A stretch of 64,000 nucleotides of DNA from Membranipora membranacea (taxonomy: Eukaryota; Bryozoa; Gymnolaemata; Cheilostomatida; Membraniporidae): assembly GCA_914767715.1 (NCBI GenBank), contig OU612068.1, forward strand, positions 29,016,001 to 29,080,000. Reading direction: 5' to 3'. The notes under the pieces are model-generated. The model saw only the letters and a program-made list of their open reading frames with translations, made no database searches and was not told where the DNA came from. Positions 47,464 to 60,780 of this stretch are shown one piece after another. Numbering within the stretch: the first letter of the stretch is position 1; every line of letters begins with the position of its first letter. The position numbers and the translations under genes were made by a program.

Positions 47464-48288
47464 TCTAGTTAAGTTGAGCTCGTGTGGAATATCCTATCAT
47501 CTGAAGGCATTTTGAGAAGCCAGTTAGCATTATTGGCATATCAGGTTTTAACATTTTGAAATTAATACAACGACAAATTATACAATAAATTTGTCTGTTG
47601 ATGATATAGCGTAAATTGTAGAGCAGCTTTTTACAGCTATAGTTGTAGTGTGTTCGAGGCCCACTTTCAGCAAATGTTTTATTCATCTATTGTTTATAAT
47701 ATAATAATCATATAAACACTTTATTGCTATTTAGTGCCCCTTTTGGGGCCAATGAGAAGACGAATACATTAATTAATTAAGATCAACTCATCTAATTAGC
47801 GCACCCTAAAGGTTTGGGGGCACAGCTCATAACTTTCTCAATTATATGATTCCAAGAAGTTGCTCGCATTGAAATCAGGGAGGGTTGAAATGACAATGAA
47901 TCAAAGCATTCAAAATTACTCATGACATAAGTACATATCAATGATAAGAATGCTTTGAGCAGCGTGGCGCTACAAAGTGTGAGGCCAGGGAGTGAGGAAC
48001 TAGGGAGAATACAGCTGAGGCATATTCAAGGTTTCCGGTTTGTAAAGGGTGAAGATAGACTTTTGTACATTGAAATAAGACAGCCAAAGCTCTGATTTGG
48101 GAAGTAGTTATACCCAAGGGTGTTTGAGTATAACATCAAACAATCTATGTGAAAGAGACACAGACATGATTAATACATGCTGGCACAAGATGCATATGGG
48201 GTTTTCCCAATAACCAGCATGCCTACAAATGGCTATGCAAGTATGTCCCCCAGCTTCAATTAGGATATACTACTAGCATTTAATGATA

Positions 48289-48398
48289 CGGACCCCTGGG
48301 ACTTGCATGCCTTTACTTTGCCAATGTCCAGTATCAACCACCCCAAAAACTGATACTGGAAATTGGCAATGTAAAGGCATGTATGTCCCAGGGGTCCG
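48289..48398. repeat. 110-bp imperfect palindrome
   Basis: CGGACCCCTGGGACTTGCAT at the left and ATGTATGTCCCAGGGGTCCG at the right pair with a few mismatches, as do the inner blocks CTTTACTTTGCCAAT and ATTGGCAATGTAAAG. No target duplication was found. Confidence 0.8.
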
Positions 48399-48625
48399 TG
48401 TGATGGGCTCCTTTGGTTTGCAAGCATGTCGCTTCTATGACTGTTCCTAACCAAAAGTGCAATATTACCATGAGAAATCGCTAGAGAGACCCACATACCA
48501 GTGGACAGTGACCCTAGCATAGCACTAAGAGCTAACTAGCTGATATTTCAGTCTAGCCAATCAGGATTTTTAATCATACTAATGAAATACATGTAGCATG
48601 ACGTAACATTACATAGAGTTATTAT

Positions 48626-48688
48626 TAGCCTGACCCCCCAGACTTTCCCCCCCCCCCGTCCGACGCCCCCCCCCCCCCCCCCCCCCCG
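48626..48688 (+). mobile_element. C-rich 63-bp mini-element with 10-bp duplication
   Basis: Begins TAGCCTGACCCCCCAGACTT and ends in a long C-run. It is flanked by exact GAGTTATTAT at 48616-48625 and 48689-48698. Same family as 6050-6108. Confidence 0.8.
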
Positions 48689-48907
48689 GAGTTATTATAT
48701 GTAACTACTCTATGTTGCATTATGGCATATCCTTATTGCCCCAGACGACACGAGATAGACATCAGAGTTTTTACCTTACTCAATTTCTGTGAAATGACGA
48801 ATCGAGTTCTATTCCTGTCAAATGCTTCAGAGTAGTTGACTACAATCATTTATTTCTTTCCCTTATCGACTTCTGTACACGCAATAATTACTGATAATTG
48901 ATTAGAC

Positions 48908-48926
48908 CAAGGAGTCTTTAACTCCC
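48908..48926. mobile_element. 19-bp remnant, CAAGGAGT family, with 9-bp duplication
   Basis: CAAGGAGTCTTTAACTCCC sits between exact TGATTAGAC copies (48899-48907 and 48927-48935). It is the shortest member of the group. Confidence 0.75.
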
Positions 48927-49102
48927 TGATTAGACATCTTCTCTCAGATTATTTGTTGTGATTGGTAGGGGATGTCTTGTTGAGGCTATCATGGAAGAAA
49001 AATCATGTTGGCAGGTGACGAAATTATCGTTAGGCTGAGACAATTATAATACTTGTTGCTAAGAAAATATATGATGTCATGATTTTTTAGAATTACTCGA
49101 AG

Positions 49103-52100
49103 ATGATGAAATTCTTATCCTCTAGATTCCCCACCATTTATGGTGTATATAATCAGTTTAAAACAGGTCAGTCTACCCTTTAATTCAACCGCGCCTCAAT
49201 GTGACCTTGTACATTTGGTTTTATGCCGCTTAGTGTCAACCTTATTATAGTAAAATTTAATTGATATTTGCCACTCTGGCCATCTGCAATGCAGCGTTTT
49301 TTCAGCGCAATTTATATGTAGCACAAGTCTTTGTTGGTCATCATGATAAATTATTTACCTGGCTATAAAGTACCTCTGTAAAGACTCTAACATTGTACTT
49401 ATAGCGTTACCGTTCACTGCTTTACTCATACAGGTAGTGTACAGTTATACAGAGATGGTAAACTCACATACACACTTAAGCCAACGAAAGGACAAATATA
49501 TAAGCCACAAGAGATTATTACTCATTACGAGGTAAACATGATAATGATCATTTCAGAGATTTTACAAGGCTAGGGAAGGGAATTTTTTGAGCAAATTTTG
49601 TTAGTTTTATGCTCATTGAGCTGCTGCCTTTTCATTGAGTGCAGTATAATGCCATCGTGTATGTTCACATCTCTTTCAAAAATATTCTGCAGCTTAGCAG
49701 CTGATGGAAGCCTCCAGACAATGCATACCCTCACTTTTATGTCCACTATCAGGATCATCAAGACCTAATCGTTCTTATTGTTATAAGCCAACATTATATT
49801 TTACTTTACTCTTACGCAATAATATACTGAACTTCTCTCTTTGTTTTAGTTCCCTGCTGATCTGAAGCGCTGTTTACCAGCGTTTGTCATATTCTGGATT
49901 CCTTTTGTTGGATTCTGGCTATCTCTTCCATTAGCGTGAGTTCTACTAACTCTCTTATAACATAAGTGTGGGGTTTTTTTATATTTTTTGTCATATATAA
50001 CATAAGCTCGAGTTCTACTAACTCAAATATAACAGTATAAAGGATATCTCATTGATATAGGTCTGGATCACATATTTAATTCAAATTATTAGAGTTCAGT
50101 AATATTGATGTTCAACCAACATAGTTCTGGTCAGGCACTATTGCTACAACATCTTATGTTGTTATTAGCAAACATTATGTTACCCTTGAAAGACATACAC
50201 AGATATTCATCATAACCTAGGATTATCTTGTAGGGTCATATTTCCTGACAAAGTACTTAGTAGACAATTCTGGACTGACAAACAAAGAGTAACTTCACTA
50301 GATAAAGCTTTGGCAAAGCGCAGAAAATTATATCCGAATCTCACAAACAGTTTACTACAAGCGTTAGACAACAAGGAGATTGATCCTAAAATTTCACAAA
50401 TAAGTTGTGATATTATACAGCAGGTAAGATTTGGCAGGCAGTGGGAAGTTTTGATGTCATCAGACTATAAGCAAGCAGGGAAAGTAAACAATACAAAGTG
50501 GCATTGGTACTAGAAACTTGGACCATCTAACCGGGAATTCAAGTGGTTTTAAGTCGCTGGAGGCATTCGATTCCATTCCATTTTCATCTAAGTGCTCAGA
50601 CCGTCCTTCTGAGTGAGTGCTTAGACTATTGTCTCAATGAAGGGCTCTCACTATTTTTATCTTGTTTGAAGAGAGTGATAGGAAAGGACTACCACCTTAC
50701 TTTGATAGCCAGTAAATATGGGCCAAATCATCAACACAGTGCCTTAGACAGCCTAATGTAAAATCCCATGCCTGCCATGGAGTATTGTCCAAGTTTCATA
50801 CCTTTGTAGATGTAGCCTTATCACAGTGACCCTATTTTTGGTGAGCATGTTATTGACTAAATTTGATATTATAAGAAGTTGTTGGGACATGAGTATTTAT
50901 CTTCTCACTAACAGTGTGTATATATTATCTTCAGGTCACATCTGGAGAACCGTTAGAATTGGACCATTCAAATTTACTACGTAAAGCTTTCGCCTCCAAG
51001 CCAATGCAGAAACTCAACAGCGATCATTCAGTGAGTTGGCGCGAAGCCCACATGTTAAATTGGATAGTTAGCAATAATTTTGAGTTGTGTGCTCATACAA
51101 AAAGAGCGTACAACTACCATTATTTAATGCCCTGGTTATAAGCATTACCATATAAATAGTGTTTATATGTTTATGGTTATAAGTAAGGCTGCCTTTAATC
51201 TTGATAGGTTTTTTTCATAGATCTACTAATAATTAGTAGGTCTATGGTTTTTAGTAGGTCTATGGTTTTTTTCAACTGTTATTATGACTGTAAATTTTTA
51301 GTGAGATTACTCATGTTTTATGGTTCTAGATGGAGTTACGGATATGTATAGGAAGCTCTAAACTGAAGAAACATGCACTTTATCTCAATAATGTCGACCA
51401 AAGCTTGGCAAGATATCAACCAGAACTCCAGACTAGTCAGATACTGGACATGGTGAGATTAATATGATATAAATGAAGTGTTTAAATATACGTATATTCA
51501 TCTATGTATATATGTTTTGATAAATATCCTTACAAGACAACATTGGTGTGGTCTGCACTGTGCTACAAAATTACTGCCACAATATATTATAAGAGGTTAT
51601 AATTTTATAAACTGTTCATCTCTTATACACATATTTCACGCAGGCAAGTCAAATGATTAGCACAAGAAGTCAGATTATTGATCCTTAATGTCAGCAAACA
51701 GCTTAGAGTTTACAGATCATGTTAGACTGATAGAAAAAAATATGCATTGTGCAATGTCATGATTGTGGACACAATATACCAAGACTACCCATGTAATTTG
51801 AAATTCCAGATAATCCATCAGCGAGGGTTCCATTTAGGAGAAGCAAGTATTGAAGATAAGTTACAATTCATTCATAAATGGCTGTCACTCACGGATGACA
51901 TCAAAGGTTAGTAACAGCCCACTTCCTCTAAGTATGAGGTCACACATAAAAGGTCCTCTTAGAGGGAGGTCACACCCTCATTAATTACCCAATCATTCAT
52001 TATTGTGTCTAGTTAGTGTATAACCTGAGTTGATTGTTACATGGTGAGGCCTGCCCAGATTTGGTGTATTGCTTATCATTATGATCACATGTGAAGAAGT

Positions 52101-52384
52101 TATTCAAAATTGCATGTGAAGTGTCTCTACCAAGAGAAGTTGGCCTCATGTACACAATTTCCAATCGGAGGCTTTCAACACTTATGTGGGAGAAGACAGG
52201 CACCCTATCCAACTATCCTACTCGCTGTTTGTCTTGGAACCAATCAATGTATATTATTGTTACAATGTATTATACTCAGCTATTCATATTTTTAGCTCAG
52301 GAACTTGGATATCTCTTACATCTACCACTGCTCATGACAGACAATCAGAAGCTTTATACTCAACAAAAGAAGGCAGGAAACTAA
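49103..52384 (+). CDS. LETMD1: LETM1 domain-containing protein 1 (8 exons)
   Basis: A LETM1-domain protein of mitochondria in known animals. Exons (+): 49103-49166, 49434-49531, 49850-49935, 50234-50423, 50935-51030, 51330-51452, 51810-51906 and 52296-52384. All joins keep frame and give 280 residues (human LETMD1 about 360). The chosen start gives MMKFLSSRFPTIYGVYNQFK, aligning with the family's HFPRFYVLYTIF block and leaving a short basic N-terminus. A hydrophobic segment is at about 61-82 (LPAFVIFWIPFVGFWLSLPL), then VIFPDKVLSRQFWTDKQR, matching the family's LFPRQLLIRHFWTPKQQ. A helical LETM1 (ribosome-binding-like) domain follows to the end. AATAAA is at 52497. An extra N-terminal exon with a longer targeting peptide cannot be excluded. 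It converges with CSRNP. Confidence 0.9.
51216..51264. mobile_element. CATAGA-family palindrome in a LETMD1 intron
   Basis: CATAGATCTACTAATAATTAGTAGGTCTATG (as 51216-51246) plus a partial repeat ending in GGTCTATG at 51264. It is flanked by GTTTTTTT on both sides (51208-51215 and 51265-51272). The partial repeat looks like a local tandem duplication of one end. T-runs make the duplication less decisive than elsewhere. Confidence 0.6.
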
Positions 52385-53091
52385 GAAGGCAACTCTGCCA
52401 GCTGATCACTCAATACTATCATGTGTCCTATTAAATTTTATGTTCTATATTTTCTAGATAATAAGAGTTTTTTTACATCAGTATTAAATTGAAATCAATA
52501 AATTCTTTTTAATGTCCACATAGTATACTTGACATAAACATTGGTGTTGTAATTTAAAAAGAAAAAGATAATATAAGTTGCTATACAATAGCGCTGTCTG
52601 AGACAAAGCTAAAAAAAATCATGGGTTCTCTACTGGTACAAAAGTTACATTTATATGCAGAGACTTAAACAATGCAAAGAGTTCCTTCAGCAAGCACAAC
52701 ACATCACACAACAAGTAACAGCCTACATATATCAGCCATGTAAATCACACATGTAGGGATGTGGTACATGCAGAAATAAATTAAAAGCACACCATATAAG
52801 ATTGACCCAAGCCTATTGAGACCGGAATTGAAATACATCATCATCATCGTCAAGCATACAAAACAACTGAGACAGCACCAGGACGAGAGTTTGGTAAAGA
52901 GATTGCCACAACTAGAAATTCTGGTTAACTTAATATGACCTAAGATCACTTGCTGACTTGATACGGTTACAGCATATTACAGACTAGTGTAAATGCCTAT
53001 TAGCCCATCGCTAGGCATGCGGTGTTATTATAATCACACCAAATGACTTAAGTTAGACAATATTCCTATATTCTATATCTATATCTGTTCT

Positions 53092-55766
53092 CTATGAAGT
53101 AATTTCTGCTAATGCTGCGGAGGGTGGGGCAGCGACCGGGACAGTTAGACTTGAGGAGGAGGTTTGACAAGGCTCCACTTCTTCACTCTGTGTATGCATT
53201 GCTGTGTTATGACTAGTTGGAAACTGAAAAGAAATATCCGATGAGTTTTTAAGACTAGTAAAGGATAACGAAGACTCAACACAAACACTCTCATTATTCT
53301 CGATGTGGGAAGCAGTAGCAGCCGTGTCATGGACAGACACAATATTGCCTTCAGAAGAGTCATAACTCTCAGGACTAGACACAGAACATTCATTGTCATT
53401 CATAGGTAAAAGGTTATTAGATGTAAGCATAGATTCATGGGAGAGAGATTGCCACTCACAAACAGCATTATCGTTATATTCATCACGCTGCTGTTGCACG
53501 AAGTTTCCATCATTATTTGCATGATTGGCAGCGGCTGCCTGCAGAGAGGAGCCAGGCAGCTGAGATTGAGGGTGATTGTGGATATGAGATAGGGCATACA
53601 TATCAAGAGAATCCATAGTATTAAGTATGGGGTTAAGCAATCCTGAGATAGGCTCAAGGGCTGCGTGAGAGGAGCTGCAACCGCTAGTAACTATATGACT
53701 AGTTAGGTTACTATCACTATGATTGTGCACACTAGAAACTGAGGTGGGAAGTGTAAGGTGGTCACTAGAACTAAAAACAGAGCAAGTACCAAACAAATAA
53801 TCATCAGCTACAGTATCAAGCTTATCAGACAGACTAGGTGAGGAACAACCAACAGATAGTTGTGCATAGTCAGAACATTCACTAGCTGCTGCTGACGCTG
53901 TCTGTGGAGGGGCTGATAGACTGCAGTCTAAGCAGCATCCAGTCTCCGTACTGTTATACTCCTCCTCCTCCTCCACATCACCATCATCACAACTAAGCTC
54001 AGTACTATTCTCACCTTCCACTGCCTCACCACCGTCCTCGTCTGAGAACCGGATGTGCTTCCCTTTCTTCTTGAGTGTAGTGTAGTTTACTTCTTTGTTC
54101 TGTTTCCCACTAACTTTAGTCTCAGTCGGTGGGTTGCTGATCTCCTCCAAATACTCCCTCTCTAGTCTCCCCATAGTATGCTGGTAGTGTCTGCGTACCT
54201 TACCAGGATTGAACTCGATCCTACCGGCCGGGTTACCGCAGCCTTTTCTTGAGCAACCACAAGGGAATGAGAATCTATCCACCTGACACTGGATACCGTT
54301 GGTGGCACAGAGGCAGGTGTCAGGGTCACATACAGTCTTACAATCACAGCCGCATTCCTCTCGGTTCTCACGTAGAGCCTTACATTCCTCACGCTCGGTT
54401 GTATCGACTTTTTTAACACCTGAGAGTTTGAGTAGAGATCTTCTCTGTCTGATTGGAACTGGCTGTAGGAAGAAGCCATCCGTCTCTGTATCATCTTCCT
54501 CACTATCTGTCTCTACTATCTCTTCTTGACTTATATCATTAATAGCATCTATACTAAAACTATTCTCAGCTGATTCCTCTACGTCAGCCTTCTTACGTCT
54601 AACTATCTTCCTCATCTTACGGTAATGACTCAGTGGATATTGTTCTTTATGAGCATGCTTATCACTCATTCCTGAAACGAAAATCAAACATACATCTCTT
54701 TAAAGAAATATACTTTTTTGCTGCAGCCTGAACTTCCAGATTCTATCGGACGGTAGCATCATTTGCTATTGGCCCAATTTCTATAAATGTTATAGCATTG
54801 GACAAACCTAATTTCTGGTTATCGCTTATTGTTGGGATGGTGTCACTGTTATATCTGAGAGGTGGAGACTAAACTTATGGCCTAGCGACAAATAAAAGTT
54901 TTCACTTAAAGGGGACACGCTTTGAAGTGGAACTTACACAAACACACGAACCAGTTAGTAAACATACCAATGAGTGCTGGTACACTTCTTACCTAAAGTT
55001 GTGCCTCCTTGGCTGGGAACACACGCAAATCCCTGAGCTCTTGGAAAATAGAAGACATCTACATTCTCAAAATTTACTGATTTTCTGATTTTTTTCCGCG
55101 ATGGCTGGCCAGACCCACAGTTCACTGAAAATACAAAAGCAATATTTTAATCATGAAATTGGTAAGAATATGAGCTTGCCCTTCCCACTTTCCAATAAAA
55201 CTTCATATCACACAAGGCTATGAATTCACTGAGATGTCTCAGTAAGAATCCACCGTTTTTGATGATTATTCTCCTCCATGCATGACAGAGATAATTTTAG
55301 GATAATTCACTAAGCGTACCAATATCATTGAGCTAGAAGATTGCCAAGTTTTACAAACTCACTAACAAAACAAAGCACAAGAATGTTCCAAGCCCCCACA
55401 TACCACATTTTCCACTTTCAAGGCACACTTTTCTCAATTTCCTCACCTGTGCATTCAACTACTCGATGGGTTTGAACTAGAAACATATGCAAGCTAAGGG
55501 GAGTAAACTTGGAGTATCATGGCCTCTTAGTGGTATCAAGGAGTTAGCTCTGACTCCTTGGTGGTATAATCCAGGAGAATCCTTGAATTTTTCATAAAAC
55601 ATTTTTAATGAGTGAACCTCAAAATCTTCAGATGCATTCAGGGAGGCAACTCACCACTGTTAGCACTTTGATTGCTATCATCTGTAGACTCAGAGCCTTC
55701 TGTATTGTGACCATATGATTCCTCGCTTTCTTCGCGATCTACTGCATCTATCTTTCTCTTAGGCAT
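53092..55766 (-). CDS. CSRNP: Cysteine/serine-rich nuclear protein (CSRNP/AXUD1 family, 3 exons)
   Basis: Nuclear regulators related to Drosophila Axud1. Vertebrate members bind DNA and activate transcription. Exons (-): 55655-55766, 54993-55124 and 53092-54671, in frame, 607 residues. The N-terminus is [19 protein letters not shown]. Exon 2 codes for [17 protein letters not shown] and [10 protein letters not shown], the family's VYYFTRRQGF / VPSQGGSTLG block. Then comes an acidic stretch and [22 protein letters not shown]. The cysteine-rich core is at about 186-226 ([35 protein letters not shown]), followed by [18 protein letters not shown]. The C-terminal 300 residues are Ser/Thr/Asn-rich and acidic, as in the family. 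The single large last exon is typical. Which vertebrate CSRNP is closest cannot be told here. Confidence 0.96.
55537..55560. mobile_element. 24-bp palindrome in CSRNP intron 1 with 7-bp duplication
   Basis: CAAGGAGT and ACTCCTTG ends around a short centre, flanked by exact GTGGTAT (55530-55536 and 55561-55567). CAAGGAGT family. Confidence 0.85.
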
Positions 55767-58700
55767 GTTGTGAGTCTGTTATTATCTAATAGTATACATA
55801 CAGGGTCGCTGACTCGACTGGTTAACACCGCGCTGTATTAAAAAAATAATGCCATAGATAGATGTAATCAAGAAGTTAGTCTCCAACTCCTCTTGACGCT
55901 ATGTATGTAGGCCTATTATGAGACAGCTGCCACATTAATTTTCATCATGCCTAGACATTTGTTGACAAGTCTTATGGTTATATTCTAGACCTATGTAGTC
56001 AGTTAGTCACCACAATATATACTTACTACTACCTACTTTCTAGTTTCTTATAGACAGTAGAGTAGTAGTAGTGCGACTACGAGTAAGAATTTTCAATAAC
56101 TTCTTGACATACATTACAATTACATGGATGTAGCATTACTCTATCATATGAATATAAAGATATATAATGATCACTGATAGCCAGGTCAAAAGCTATCCAA
56201 ATTTTCTGTTGTGACTAACAAGGTAGCATTTGATAGTGGCTCCACCTTGCTTCATTTACCAGCTGTCTGACTGACATGACCCTGTCGTGTCTGTTGTCGT
56301 CGAAATTCAATAATAATAATATAATAAATTTGATCACTCACCAGTGGCACAGACAGTCTCTTTCAGATTTATTGAACAATCACACATATAGCCAGACTTT
56401 CTTACTGGAACTCTAAAATGAGCTAATGTAACACAATGTAGATTTCTCACAGCTTGGCCTGGGAAAGAGAGCAGTACAAACCAACAGCTGACTGGCAATT
56501 TTCCTTCTTCTTCAGCTTGTATGACCTGATGTGAAAGTGAGGCTTGGTTTGTTTTATCTGCCCAAACAATCATTGTTTTGCAAAAATTGAGGACTGCAGG
56601 TAAATCTATTTGGGCTTACTATGACCAATCAATTTACATATATGTCCTTGAGATTTAAATGGTAATTGCGGGAACAGTTTTGAAAATTTCCACATGTTTT
56701 GGAATAGAGAGTTATCCTAATTATAATGAGAATCCAGACTAAATCCTAGTTTTAAAAGAGTTAAAAGACTCACTTCAAAAGTCTCAATATGGACCCCACT
56801 TGACAGATACTGGAAACTGCAGTACATCAAAATAGGGCTCAAATGTGGATCTGGAATGCATTATTCATTTTCACGATTCATGCATCATTATTATGACTCG
56901 ACTGCCTGTATTTGAGGGAAGAGCTTGTTAGCCACATAGCGGGGTAGGTGGGGGCGCAGATTGCTAGTAGAGGCGTGGCTTGCTGCTCTTGTTTTATGGG
57001 TGCAGGTCTATGTTCCGTTCGGATCTATGTTCCGTATGGGTCTATGTTCCGCTGATTTTTGGGTCTTTAGTCCGCTGCTCCTGCCTATACTCAATGCCCA
57101 TATTATGTTTCGCCCCAACTGATACTTGATAACTCCAAAAAAAGGCAACTCCCTATAATAAAAAAGAGAATACAGGGAGATGGGAATCATAGCAAAACCC
57201 AACTGTTATCAATGAACCAATGGGTTAGTAATACACTTGAGCTCAACCATTTAAGTTAGGTTTGGCAATATGCCTTATCTTCTCATGGGATTAATAACCG
57301 ATGGAATTTGCATTACAAAAGTTTATGCTGTTCTGAGTGGGCATTAAAAACAGGCGCTGGCAACAGGTGTTGTAAGACGTGTGGCCTGTGCTGTATGGGA
57401 CACGTCTTACAGCACTCAAGGCCTATACAGTTTTGTTGTGTTCCATACAGCACCTGCCACAGGTCTTATAACACCCATTGCACCTAAGGAAGTTGTATGA
57501 GTGTTTAATGGAACTGAGTACTTAAAATGCATTTAGTACGCAACACTGCCTGCACCATCAAACTCTCTAATATGATATTTTTTATAAGATTGGGGACACA
57601 GTTGAAACTAACAGTTGGACAGCATATCGAACGGCAAAGTTACTGTTGAAATACAGATCTGATAATTTCACGCTGGTTATCGTTATGCCGGCTGTTGCTG
57701 CCGAGTGGTGAAGCCTTTTTAGAAAAATCCTGACAAACAAACGTTGCTCAAAATCCTCGCTCCTTTAGTCTTTCAAATTGGACAAATTCATTTCCAAATT
57801 GTCCATTCAGAATATGGTTCCATCATGCAAAAAGCAATATGACTTGCAATTTGAGATGTTACGGGCGGAATAATCAGATAGCGATTTTAATGCTTTTTAA
57901 TCAAACACCAGTTGTCTCCTCTCTCTCCATGGATAGACAACTAGCTGATAAGTATAATAATAAAAATTCATTATTAAAAACACTTGTCAAAATTTTTGAT
58001 TACTAGACATTGAACATTGAACATTATCAATATAAATCGTTTTCATTGATACTTATCACTGAGTTAAATGAAAAATCTAGCTTAGAATTATTATGAATAG
58101 CTTGTCAACTTTAGTGACTTAAGCAGTGAAATGCCTCTTTTTGCAGGCGAAAAGATGGTACACAATTATTATATTGTTAAGCAGTGAAACAGGAAAAGTT
58201 CCATCTAACATTTGATGTGTTTTAATGTGACTGCAATTATAATAGTATAATCAATGAGTTTTCAAACACTAAATCAACAGTTTGTGTCATCATAGTCTCT
58301 GAGAGAAAAGTTTCAGAGATAGGCACACTCTCTAATGTAGCTCAGCCACTCTAAAAATCACCTGCAAAAAATTGTCTCGCTTCTATTCCTAAGTACATAA
58401 AAATTGTCATGAGACTGTTTGGAAATAAGGTAACCGGTTCAAACATATTCTGAACTGGGTAAAAACTGATCCAATATAATTGAACAGTGAAAACATATTT
58501 AATCGATAAAATCAATCTACATAGGATGTTTTTATTTTACCTTCATTAAATAAGAGGTCCTTTTTCCCATGTTTTGAATTCAGAGTTTTGGCCCCTTATC
58601 AGTTAGGAGCGGAATGATTCAAGGACCATACAGGTTCCTCTGTTATAGATTTGTATGTCATATATATATATATATATACACATGATATATATACACATAG

Positions 58701-60780
58701 TATTTATATGAAACTTAACTCTACAACAATGAACTAATTGGGTTTCCCTAGATCATGTTTATGAATGAATGTGATAGGTTACCAAAAGATGAGATGTAGG
58801 AATTATGTTATTAAGTTTTTGAGATATAAATTAAATATTGAGGAGGGGCACCTTGTTTATATCAGTCAACATGGTAATGAATATGCGGACTGTTTTCAGA
58901 TTTGCCATGTTATCACTGTTAACAATATACTGTTACCCCTACAGATGTCACAGCTATTGGGGGTAGTTACATGTTGAGTTGGTGAACTGAAAAATCTAGA
59001 ACCTGACAAGACCAAACTCATGAGTACTAGTGCTGCGGATCTGTATTTTTTATATCATAACAGCATCATCCCCGTTTACTGTTGGGATTGTCCAAACAGA
59101 GTGATCATAAATTTACGACAGGCGAGTTCTATGCTAAAAGTATGCATGTAATTGCAGTAATTATTGACAGGGCACAATTAAATTAAGACAATCTGCTTGA
59201 AAGAGACAGCTGACAGCGCAACCTTGATGGTGAGCTTTCTGGTCAAGGAACCTGATATGAGCGCTCCTACATTTCTTTTCTTGTTTGAATATGAACTTGC
59301 TTGACATGTAGGAAACATTGTTGCTGCCGATTTTTGCTCTGATCTGTTTCATTTTATTGTTTAATTTTAAATATACGGAGGCATGTATATTGAAAATTAG
59401 ATCATTTTTGGAAGCAGAAACTCTATTTATGATGATCTCTGCAGTCAATAGATTCAGCAACACTAGCTGAAAAAATTGCCAAGTTGAAGATGTATCATTT
59501 ACCAATCGTCATTTGATTATAGAACCATGGTATAACTTATCATATCAATTTGAATCACAAGGTACTGGTGTGAGTGTATTTGTAGATTTCAAGATCAAAG
59601 AAACTAATAAAAATCAAACGCGATACTAGAACAACGCTAAAATTGCAAGAATCAAATCTACTCATTGGATCGAATGAAACCATGAACAGGTCTTCAAGAA
59701 GCTCAAGCCGGAGTAGTGTATCTGGTTGCTCATTTTAATACATGAAGATTTTTTGCAAGGGTCATTTCAGGTAGACAGTATCACCTACTTAACTCGACAA
59801 CTCTGCTGTTTGCTGCGTCGCAAATGATGCTGGTGGTGGCGTCAAAACCATTTTGATAGCACAGTGGAGTGCATTGAATTCAATTCAATTTCTCTCATTT
59901 TTTTTTAGACCACATAACGCTATACTTTGGCACCCTGCAGCGAATATAACATAATACCCTGATGTAGTATATTTTTTGATGTTGTAGAGGTGCCTCAAAA
60001 CCGGGGCAAATCCATTGGAGAAGGCCATCATTAACATACATAATATGAAAAACAATTCAAGTTCCCAGGTTTCAGATATCAATTGTCATTTAATGAGGTT
60101 GTATTTTACGACATGGTGAGATGTGTTGGAATCGAAAGATCAGTAGTTCTCTTATAATATTTCAATAAGCAAAAATCAATGCCCATAATGCGGCAGACGA
60201 AATACATGTAATGTCTGATTGCCAAAACTATGTTTATAAAAGCAATTTCACATGATACTTTTTTATGTATACCCGAACATAATTTAGGTTCTTACTCCTT
60301 AAATGGCTGCAAGTGCGAGTTTGTGGCATCACATTACAACTATTCAATTTTGTTTGATAATGTTTGTAAGGAATTTGATGATGTGATGCCTCAAACTTGC
60401 ATATACAGCTATCTGAGCACTTTTAACGCATCAGAATGTCCCTTGAAGTACAAATTGGAGTTGTCTGCTACGGGTTGTTGAGCAGACAATCTGAAAGAAG
60501 CTTGGCTTTAGCTGCACAGCATATTCCCGAGATCAATTGCTGCGGGACTCAGGCCAAAAGCAAGAGCTAAAATTGACAAAAATTTGTCGTTGGGTGATAG
60601 CTCGGCCACCAGACTACCTGTTGAGCAGCTCTGCAGGTTTAGCAGTACCCTGGTGTCCAGCATGTGCATGTGCAATATAGGCACTACGCAAACTAGCAGG
60701 TACATCAAGTCTATCATTAAACATGAGACAACCTTTGTACCCGGGCAATTTATGACTGCTTGTTTCTTCGCCAACCTTCG
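55767..60780. other. Long gene-poor stretch
   Basis: Upstream of CSRNP. It holds a triplicated GGTCTATGTTCCG-type motif at 57006-57052 and a TA/TACA microsatellite near 58660-58700. A minus-strand open frame at 56334-56573 ends at a good donor (ACTG|gtgagt) but has no recognised domain and no partner exon. A + frame at 60230-60481 is likewise unassigned. Confidence 0.4.

Noticed and set aside
49003-49031. ATGGAAGAAAAATCATG as a LETMD1 first exon (ending in a possible donor)
   Set aside because: It would end in phase 0, while the following exon needs a different phase. The ATG at 49103 gives an uninterrupted exon that matches the family.
53145-54529. Additional frames of 76-113 codons in the CSRNP region
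   Set aside because: They overlap the real 53092-54671 CSRNP exon in other frames or on the other strand.
56334-56573. Minus-strand frame ending at a good donor upstream of CSRNP
   Set aside because: No recognised domain, no linked exon, and CSRNP already has a convincing start at 55766. Left only as a note in the spacer entry.
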